Origin: Gonatopus flavifemur
Lineage: Eukaryota > Arthropoda > Insecta > Hymenoptera > Dryinidae
Length of the DNA stretch: 64,000 nt
Direction of reading: 5' to 3'
NCBI GenBank assembly: GCA_018340375.1
Contig: JAFFJZ010000026.1
Coordinates: 3,410,001 to 3,474,000 of the forward strand
The notes beneath the pieces are model-generated. The model saw nothing but the letters and a program-made list of their open reading frames with translations. It was not told where the DNA came from and did not search any database. Numbering within the stretch: position 1 is the first letter of the stretch; the number at the start of each line of letters is the position of its first letter. The translations under genes were made by a program, and so were the position numbers. Positions 56,450 to 64,000 of this stretch are shown here, in pieces.

Positions 56450-56756
56450 AAACCATGTTGTTTTCAGCATTCAAAACAACATCGAAAACATCGTGGTCCA
56501 ACATAGTAAAATGATCACACTTCGAAGAAGAAAAAGCAACTTCAAAAACCATACTGTTTTCAACGTTGATTATAACCTGATTTTATCAAGTTACAATGCC
56601 AAAAACACGTGATTTTGGAAGAAATTCTAATGATATTCTAACCACCGAACCAAACATTCCTGAATGAAAAAAAGAACTGATCGCGTTCGGAATTGAACGT
56701 GAGTCTCCGGAATCCATTGAACCCGCCTTTCTTGTCGCGCACCTATGACTTCACCT
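56450..56756 (-). repeat. SINE-like repeat, minus-strand copy
   Basis: Read on the minus strand it begins with a tRNA-like head (CGTTCAATTCCGAACGCG as B-box region) and continues with AACGTTG and TGTTTTC phrases, ending near CTTCGGG. It matches 59190-59540 in reverse complement at roughly 70 percent. Confidence 0.55.
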
Positions 56757-56853
56757 GCATGTAGCATATGAACTTCACTTGATTACAAATCATTGATAGA
56801 TGGAAAAATGAGTCTGATTAGGAAAAACCCATTGAATTTCGTTAAGACCCACA

Positions 56854-57212
56854 GAGCTCGAGAAGAATGGACAAAACTTTGCTACGTACTTTTCCAACAA
56901 CTAAACAATAAGTCCAGATTTTTAATATGCAATGATGAAACACACTGCCAAGATTAGACTTTGAATATCTGATTAAATCTGGAAAAGATTCCTGGAAATT
57001 ATGCAAAGAATCATAAACCTAATAACCTACAAATATCAATAATTCCCATAAATTGTATTGTTTTATGTTTAGATATTACTTCCGACTCCCAATTCATATT
57101 CGAAGTCTAATCTTGGCAATATGCCCCATCATAGCACATTCAAAATTTTGATCCATCGCTCAGTTGTTGCAAAAGTATGTAGCGGAGTTTTGTCCGTTTT
57201 CTTAGAGCTCCA
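56854..57212. repeat. Foldback with AGAGCTC arms
   Basis: Arms of about 130 bp (56854-56985 and 57080-57212) share GGACAAAACT, TTGCCAAGATTAGACTT-like and ACAACT blocks. The loop of about 95 bp is AT-rich. No target duplication fixed. Confidence 0.75.
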
Positions 57213-57464
57213 TGGCCGTTAACTCTCATAAAAAGAGAAGGAGAAAGGTCTAGTGAAGCCTCATCCAATTATTTCTCAGTGGGATTCAGTCAGTTTTACG
57301 GATTTTTCCAACGAAAATCTCATAAAATCTTCCCAAATCTCAATAAATCTCAGGTAAACATTTACACTCGTATGATAAATTATGAGCAATGATACAGAAA
57401 AATATAATTCTCCAATAATTTTCCAAATTTTTGTGCAAATAATAATTTCACATAAAGGAAAGTT

Positions 57465-58322
57465 GGACAAAACCGGGTACCGTAACTTCAATTGGTCATA
57501 GAGAATTCTCTATTGGCAAGCAATCAACAAACCAAAGCTTTTCAGTTCCCTTATCCATTTATTAAGAACATACTATTTGTATATTGGTGTGGAATAAACA
57601 CATTTTTTATATTAGTTTTAGTCAAAAGATGCAAAAACCCGGTTATACCAGAAGAGTGGGGTAAAACCGGGTGCTCATTTGAATCAATGCAAAACACTTA
57701 TGAATTATAAGATCATTATCAGAAACTGTTGAATTTGATACAAATTTCGAACACAGACATGAGTTATGTTTGAAAATTAATATATTTGGATGAACTGAAA
57801 AAATTGTTGGAAGAAAAAATGTTTTTCAGGCAAACTCAGTTAAAAAAAAGTCGCATAATCTATTTCATTGTATTAAACATGTTTCAATGACTATTGTGGG
57901 GAGGAAACACGAATTTTGTATAATTCGATGAATTGGTGCAAAATCAGGTACCCGGTTTGACCCGACAGTGACTTGTTGAATTCAATATGGCATAGATAGG
58001 TTGTGTGTTGCTCTAGGCGAATAAATGAAGAATGAAAATACGCAAAAAACATGTTCAATTGAAATATGCACATGCTTTTTTCCTGAGAGAATGCTGAAGC
58101 TTTGAAAACTCACTACATAAACACAGAAACTTCAAAACTTTTCTCGCAGAAAACTTTGGACAACGTTCCATAAGACAAACCACGTTGCACCGACTTTGTT
58201 GTTCACTCCAACTGCTCAAAATGTGTATTGCTACTAATTCAATCGTTCACCATACGATGGCAGTACTAAATATTGAGGTACCCGGTTTGACCCGCCTACC
58301 CGGTTTTATCCGACTCTCCCCT
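57465..58322. repeat. Region with repeated ACCCGGTTTGACCCG motifs
   Basis: GGTACCCGG or its inverse occurs at about 57474, 57638, 57655, 57948 and 58277, partly as ACCCGGTTTTA next to ACCCGGTTTGACCCG. This looks like an old element with complex subterminal repeats; its ends are not resolved. Confidence 0.5.
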
Positions 58323-58504
58323 ATCTTTGAAGAATGTTATGATCACTCGAAGTTAACTTCACTCATTTTTGGAGTGACTTTAGTGAAAAGAGATCATCCG
58401 ACACTATTTCCCCGACGATCATACCCATCCATATTTCGCTGTATTTGGATTCCTGAGATAAGATTATTTGCATTATTCTTCTTTCTCATTCAACCCACTG
58501 CATA

Positions 58505-58898
58505 CACACTGGGTGATAACCACCCATGAGTCAAATTCGATGCTGTGTTTTTTGTAGTATAAGAAGTGTACGTATGCATGTAGGTAGAGTATGATTTCTA
58601 ATGGCTAAAATCTGTGATATCTCAACAATCAGGACATAAATCTTCAATTAGGGGAATCAAAGATTGAAAAACCACCATTCTATTCATAAAAACACTATTT
58701 CTGTTCGTGAACAATTTCATTTCTTTCCAATTTCACAAAATTGATGAATTTTTTTAGTCACCGAAAACATGCTTTGGCTTGAAAATTATGTGGCTAGATT
58801 TTTGAGATATTCGAGCGCAACTACAGATTTTGTAGTTATCGTACAATCGATAATTCCGAAAATATAGCTGTTTCAAGAGCGGGTGGTTACCCAGTGTG
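58505..58898. mobile_element. 394-bp MITE with CACACTGGGT ends and TA duplication
   Basis: Ends CACACTGGGTGATAACCACC and, inverse, CACACTGGGTAACCACCC; TA at 58503-58504 and 58899-58900. Only the terminal 20 bp or so pair well. Confidence 0.75.
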
Positions 58899-59189
58899 TA
58901 TCCCGCGTTTGAGAAAAGAAGTGTGTACGCGCAGTGTCAATACAGCATGAAATCGAATTATTCAGGAATATTTAAATTCCTCCGGCTGAATAAATGAGGT
59001 GAAAATTTTACATTCCAGGGGGTTAAAGAAGATGTAATATATAATGTCAACAGAATTCTGGAAATGAAATTCTCTGGACCATATAGGAGATTCATTGATC
59101 GGGAGGACGCATTTATTCTGGTTGATTATTTCATGTACAAACGATTTGTAACCAAGTACGGTTCATATCAATCATAAAAATCCGCTATA

Positions 59190-59540
59190 TTCAGATGAGA
59201 TCCTAGATGAGCGTGAAGCAAGTCGGATGTTGAATCCCGGAAATTCACGTTCAATTCCGAACGCAACCAGTTTCTTTTTTCCATTCAGGAATGTAATTGT
59301 TTGATTCGGTGGTTTGAATATCATTAAGAATTTGTGTTTTTGACATTCCCGCTTTTTATGAAACCACGTTATGATCAAACTGGAAAACAATGTGGTTTTC
59401 AACGTTGATTTCTCTTTTTCGAAGTGTGACCATTTTACCATGTTAAACCACGTGGTTTCCAACGTTGTTTGAACCTTGTTTTCGACATTGCTTTTAGCGT
59501 TGGAGACAATGGGGTTGTTTTCCTCTGGGAATGCACATGG
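59190..59540 (+). repeat. SINE-like repeat, plus-strand copy
   Basis: The tRNA-like head around 59200-59275 contains GTTGAATCCCGG and CGTTCAATTCCGAACGC. The body has CGTGGTTTCCAACGTTG and ends GTTTTCCTCTGGG. Partner of 56450-56756. The stretches 58901-59189 and 59541-59784 around it hold nothing else that I can support. Confidence 0.55.
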
Positions 59541-59786
59541 ACTGTAGATTATTTCGATTAAAAATCTATGGGTGTTAAACGCTGTTGAAGATTTTTGATA
59601 CAATCAAAATGTGTGTAATAAGAACAATTGATAATCTAGAATTTTTATAATAATAAACTGTAATCATTTGGTATCTGTTGGAGAATGAAATGGTATGCCC
59701 ACGACTAAAATCATTTAAATATTCATCTGAAAAATGTAATTTATAATGAAAATATATTTTTATAGTGTTGAAGAATGGTGGGTTTA

Positions 59787-59968
59787 CACGGAGAGAAAAA
59801 TCCATGAAATTTCATTGTGTACCCACCGGAAGGACGGACCAGATCAGTATTTCGAGAAAAATTACTGTGCGGTTCAATTCATGTCCACAGTAATTGTTCT
59901 CGAAATACCGATCTGGTCCGCCGTTCCGGTGGGTACACAATAAAATTTCATGGATTTTTCTCTTCGTG
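59787..59968. mobile_element. 182-bp palindromic MITE of the CACGGAGAGAAA family, TA-flanked
   Basis: Ends CACGGAGAGAAAAATCCATG and inverse CACGAAGAGAAAAATCCATG; TA at 59785-59786 and 59969-59970. Nearly perfect arms of about 85 bp include GTACCCACCGGAA and ACCAGATC. Confidence 0.9.
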
Positions 59969-60069
59969 TATTTTATTGATTTGTTCAGGAATAATTTTTT
60001 TCAGTGTATGTATTCTATTCGGATCATATATTTCTTCAAATTTGGTATTTTCAGATCGACGGTTGTTTC

Positions 60070-62400
60070 ACAATTATATCACGTAAAACGTCCCAAACCC
60101 ATTTCCAAAATAGTTGGAAAGATGAATTTCCGTGGGTAAGAGAGACATCCCAAAACTTCAATGCTTCCTGCGTAGTATGTCAAAAGATATTTTCTCATGA
60201 AACCATGGGTCGTACTGCCCTTGTCAGTCACGCCAGACGGAAGAAACATCAGGAAAATTCATCAGCTAGTGAAAAATCAGTTCCTCTTAGTACATTTTTC
60301 AGTTCAACCGTACAAACAAATACTTTTCCTTCCACTAATGCGACATCAACATTGACATCCACTTCCTCAAGTGCATCGTGTGCTCATCCTGAACCAAGTA
60401 ACTCTTCCATGTGTATGTCAACCTCCATTCTTTCATTGTGTCACGAAGTCCTTGATCGAACTCAAACTGTGAGCACCCTTGATAAATATAAGCTCAAGGA
60501 TAGCTATACCGAAGCAGAAACACTTTGGTGTTTACACACAGTCATGAATCATAATTCTTCACGTAATGCGGAATCCAGTGTGGATCTGTTCAGAAGAATG
60601 TTTCCAGACAGTGATATTGCTCAAAACATGAAATTACGCAGAACGAAAATTTCATACAGTATTGTTTATGGTTTATGTCCATATTTTGAAAATTCACTTA
60701 TAACAACTTTGAAAGACTGTGAATGGTTTGTTCTCGGATTTGACGAATGTATGAATCGTATATCACAAAAACAACGAATGGATTTGAACATACGATTTTG
60801 GGATCAAAATAAAAATCAAGTTAGCACACGTTATTCGACATCTGTATTCCTCAATCACACAACAACCATCGACCTTTTCCACGGAATCGAGTCTGGATTG
60901 AGAGGACTAGATCCCATGAGGATTCTGCAGATTCCCATGGATGGGCCTTATGTGAATTGGAAAATGATGAATATGCTGAAAAAAGAATTGCGAGATCGTC
61001 CTGATTCGCCACAGTTATTGGAAATTGGCTCATGTGGCCTTCACGTTGTGCACGGAGCTTCCAAAACAGGGATGCAGAAATGTGGCTGGAAATTGGTTCC
61101 TTTTTTGAGAGCACTATTCAATTTATTCAAAGAAGTGCCTGCGCGTCGTGGAGATTACACGGCTATCACTGGGTTAGAAGTGTTTCCTAAAAAATTTTGT
61201 CGAATTAGATGGATTGAGAACGCTGATATATCGGAGAGGGCTATTTTAATTCTTCCACACATACGGAAGGATGTAGCAACCGTTGAGGGTACAGTAAGGA
61301 ACCATCCTGTGCGAGCTTTCATATTGTAAGTGATGCATTGAAGGATAAGCTTCTGGATGCCAAACTTGCTTTTTTCAACTCTCTAGCTGCAGATTCAGAA
61401 CCTTTCCTCACAGATTTTCAATCAGATGCTCCATCGGTTCCTTTCTTATATGGAAATCTCACGCTTCTAATGAAGAATTGTATGATGCGCTTTGTTAAGT
61501 AAGATGTCATGACAAATACGGAGTTACACCTCATTGATGTCTTGAAAAAAAAAGGATAATTTGTATGTCAATTTGGAATTTGCCAAAGACATTGATCTAG
61601 GTTATGCTACGCGAGCTGCTATCAAAAAGTGTAAAGGTGTTACTAACAAAGATATACTTATGTTTCGTCAAGATTGTCACACTTGTCTGCAATTTCTGAT
61701 AGCGAAGATAAGAGAGAGATCTCCTCTAAAATATCCTCTGACAAAGGCTGTGACATTTTTGAACCCTAAGACTATCAATTCTACCGGAGACAGAATAATA
61801 TTGCAACTCACGACAGCTTTAGATATTCTTCTGAAAGCTAATCTACTTTCTGCCACAACTATACAGAATGCAGATAGAGAATACCGGATTTCATTATCTG
61901 ACAAGCGTGTCATGGATGAGATACAGATGTACTCTTGGAAGGAAACAAGATTGGATGATTTTTGGATGAAAATACTGACCAAAAACGGTGATCTTGGAAA
62001 TCTTCAAAAAGTTATTAAAATCTTTCTGACATTATCTCATGGGAATGCGAGTTTGGAGAGAGGTTTCTCTGTAAATAGTAACATTCTTGTAGAAAATCTT
62101 GAAGAAGATTCTTTTATTGCCCAGCGTGTAGTATACGATGCCGTTAAGTACGAAGGTGGGCTCAATACACTGAATTTACCAAAGCAGTTGTTGCTCTCTA
62201 TGAGGAATGCTTATGGTCGGTATAGAGACGCTACAGAGAATCGACAAAAACAAATCACAGAGAAGGAAAGAGCAACTGCTGAAAAGAGGAAAATTGAGAG
62301 AGCTGTTAAAGAATTGGAAAACAAAAAGCGCATGTTATTGACTGACACTAATGGAGGAATTTTTTTGTCTTGACGAGGAATTGAAACGATTGCGGAAGTA
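60070..62400 (+). pseudogene. Third hAT-family transposase, several frame breaks
   Basis: The frame open to 61329 includes a zinc-finger start (SWKDEFPWV, CVVCQKIF, MGRTALVSHARRKKH), a Ser/Thr-rich linker, AETLWCLHTVMNHNSS and MFPDSDIAQNM. The core follows: VLGFDECMN, QRMDLNIRFWD, QIPMDGPYVNWK, GSCGLHVVHGA and FCRIRWIEN. It then shifts frame near 61310 (VSDALKDKLLDAKLAFF), has TAA near 61500, and shifts again in an A run near 61550. The last 270 codons (to 62373) end in the hAT dimerisation block LSHGNASLERGFSVN; the tail after 62340 is shifted once more. This is the hAT subfamily with a SPIN-DOC-like finger that is widespread in animals. The terminal repeats of this copy were not found. Confidence 0.85.
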
Positions 62401-63593
62401 AGGGGTTTGAAGTCAAATATTTTATTGACATTCACTCCTTGCGCATCTAAGTAACGTGTTTGTGATATCAGTACGAAGTGCATAACATGGCTGTGGTAAC
62501 GATAGTTATTAGCGATCCAAAAGGATTTTATTTTCAGATCTTTATCAAAGTCCGTCAGATTTTAGTTTGAACATATTTTTGTTAACACTTTGATTCCAAA
62601 TGACAAAAGTGATACTAGTATGTAAGGCTCATGGTGATGAATATGACAACTAATCATTCAATACAGTGAGGTCGCAGTAGGTTTTTTCGCTTTAATCAAA
62701 TCATCATCATCAAATGTATCATCTTGTTCAATGACTAACTTCCCATTATGCAACATTTTACTTTTGGATCGTCGTTCCTAGAATTCTGTGATTTCGATTT
62801 TGATTCTTCCAAATCTGAAAAATTTTCTAAAGTATTAAAATTTCTTTATTTATAATTTGTATTTTCACATTCGGTGGCAATTTATGATCCTTGAATTTCT
62901 TGTAGTGCGAAAATGTTTTCTTTGTGAATAAATATTTCCTGAAGGAACTACCTTGTATTGATGAAGCTCAAACCAAACCAAACCAAAAACCACCGAAATC
63001 TGCCAAAACACAGTCCCGACTAGAAGGACCAAAAGTGGCGGCTGCAGAAGTGGCAGAGCTGCTTGCCACCCCGTGCTTTCGGAGACTGAAAAGGAACTTC
63101 ACACAATTTTCCCGCATTTTTCGATGGTTTGATGGTTTGATTCCACTTTTTGTTTTTTTTTTCTTTTGGAGATTCTCTTTTTTCTTGGTCCATCTCGTTC
63201 ATCTTTTCACTCTCCATGTGATGCTTCTGGCGACCCTAAGGTTCAATTGTATCTCGTGTTGATAAATTACTCCACGTGAAGGCAAACCAAGACCAACTTC
63301 TGTCTCATTGTGGTGCCAGTTTTCAAGTTCGGGCCCCATCGGATGAAAGGTGAACCAATATTTGTGATCAAATGGGATGTTGAAAAATTGTTGGTGTTCC
63401 TGTTTCCCTCCTCCTGAATTTCTATGCTACCTTCCAGTATACTCGCTTACTGGGATTATGAATGCACATGTATATATGGAACCGATAGTAATTTGCAGCA
63501 TTTAAGATACATTTTGTCATTCAATTCGGCGATTGACGGTGAAATGACGCGCTTGCGTTTGCTGCATGCAACTCCATAAGATGAAAAAGAAGA
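62401..63593. other. No supported gene
   Basis: A slightly GC-richer block at 63000-63110 encodes EGPKVAAAEVAELLATPC in one frame but has no splice signals or domain that I can defend. The remainder is AT-rich. Confidence 0.35.
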
Positions 63594-63770
63594 TCTTACT
63601 CTCTCAACACGGAAGAGTAACAATTCCACTCGAACGAAAAGATAGGTTCCCTTCTGGCTGCCTGAAGAGTGAATTCTCACTCCAACAGTGTGAAATTAGG
63701 CAGTCAGAAGGGAACCTATCTTTCCGTTGGAGTGGGATTCTCACTCTTTCGTATTCAGAGAGTACTTCTT
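63594..63770. repeat. Palindromic MITE-like repeat
   Basis: Inner arms AGATAGGTTCCCTTCTGGC and outer blocks CTCTC..GAAGAGT pair across a centre near 63684. No clear target duplication. The last 230 bases of the window show nothing further. Confidence 0.75.
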
Positions 63771-64000
63771 CTTTCATCTAATGATGTCGCATGTGGCAAA
63801 CGCATGCATGTAATAGCGGCTTTCTGAATATTGATGTCAAACGCGTTCTCTTCAAAGTAATTATGATGGTAACATATGGATGTATCCCTGTGGAAACGGA
63901 ATCATTCAAACTGGTAAAATGATGCACTTCTCGTATTCTCAGCATGGAACATGAATCGTTCTTCAAAAGAACCGATAAGAAAAGATTCAAAGTTGATGCA

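Noticed and set aside
62924..63262. Hydrophobic 112-codon frame as a membrane protein
   Set aside because: The second half is a T-rich run giving Phe/Leu by composition; no splice or promoter signals support it.
1..64000. Bacterial features (operons, ribosome binding sites, replication origin) and telomeric TTAGG arrays
   Set aside because: All coding content is eukaryotic transposon type with introns; no such signals were seen.

Overview
This window reads as insect nuclear DNA: AT-rich, intron-bearing, with almost no recognisable host coding sequence and a very dense load of transposable elements in many states of decay. The insect assignment rests on the element families: an R1-clade LINE in a microsatellite, a DD41D mariner, an arthropod multi-copy CMC-like transposase family and several insect-type hAT families. 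I cannot name the order safely; Hymenoptera or Hemiptera would fit.

Layout. At 1.3-7.2 kb there is a near full-length R1-clade non-LTR retrotransposon (gag-like ORF1; endonuclease/reverse-transcriptase ORF2) inside a (TTA)n microsatellite, killed by several stops and a frameshift. At 7.46-13.2 kb a DD41D-type mariner with about 370-bp inverted repeats has been split by a 3.7-kb element with CACAG termini and a TAA target duplication. At 14.05 kb there is a hAT MITE with a perfect 8-bp duplication. At 15.6-18.4 kb a large foldback is built from opposed tandem arrays. At 19.2-25.5 kb a 5'-truncated Ty3/gypsy pol fragment is fused in frame to a three-exon hAT transposase gene whose second intron carries a 3.3-kb nest of insertions. 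From 25.6 to 40 kb come foldbacks, satellites, SINEs and minus-strand hAT relics. At 43.0-46.3 kb is a complete hAT element with an 8-bp duplication and a dead transposase. At 48.4-49.9 kb two TA-flanked elements are nested. At 50.25-50.51 kb a CpG-rich segment ends in a short exon with a consensus splice donor, the best host-gene candidate. From 51 to 64 kb there are more MITEs, SINE-like copies and a third hAT transposase pseudogene.

The most interesting signal is a set of at least a dozen palindromic elements, 85 bp to 3.3 kb, whose ends start CCC or TCC (often continuing as A, N, N, AGCAC). They are flanked by 2-bp direct repeats that vary from locus to locus (CT, TA, AA, AG, AT, CG). Two insertions have an unoccupied homologous site elsewhere in the window, which confirms boundaries and duplication. 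No transposase for them is visible here. Variable 2-bp duplications do not fit Tc1/mariner (always TA), hAT (8 bp) or piggyBac (TTAA).

Functionally the window is a transposon graveyard. Every transposase or reverse transcriptase gene seen carries stops, frameshifts or truncation, so none is likely to be active as read. Coordinates of ancient repeats are approximate to a few bases unless a target duplication fixes them.
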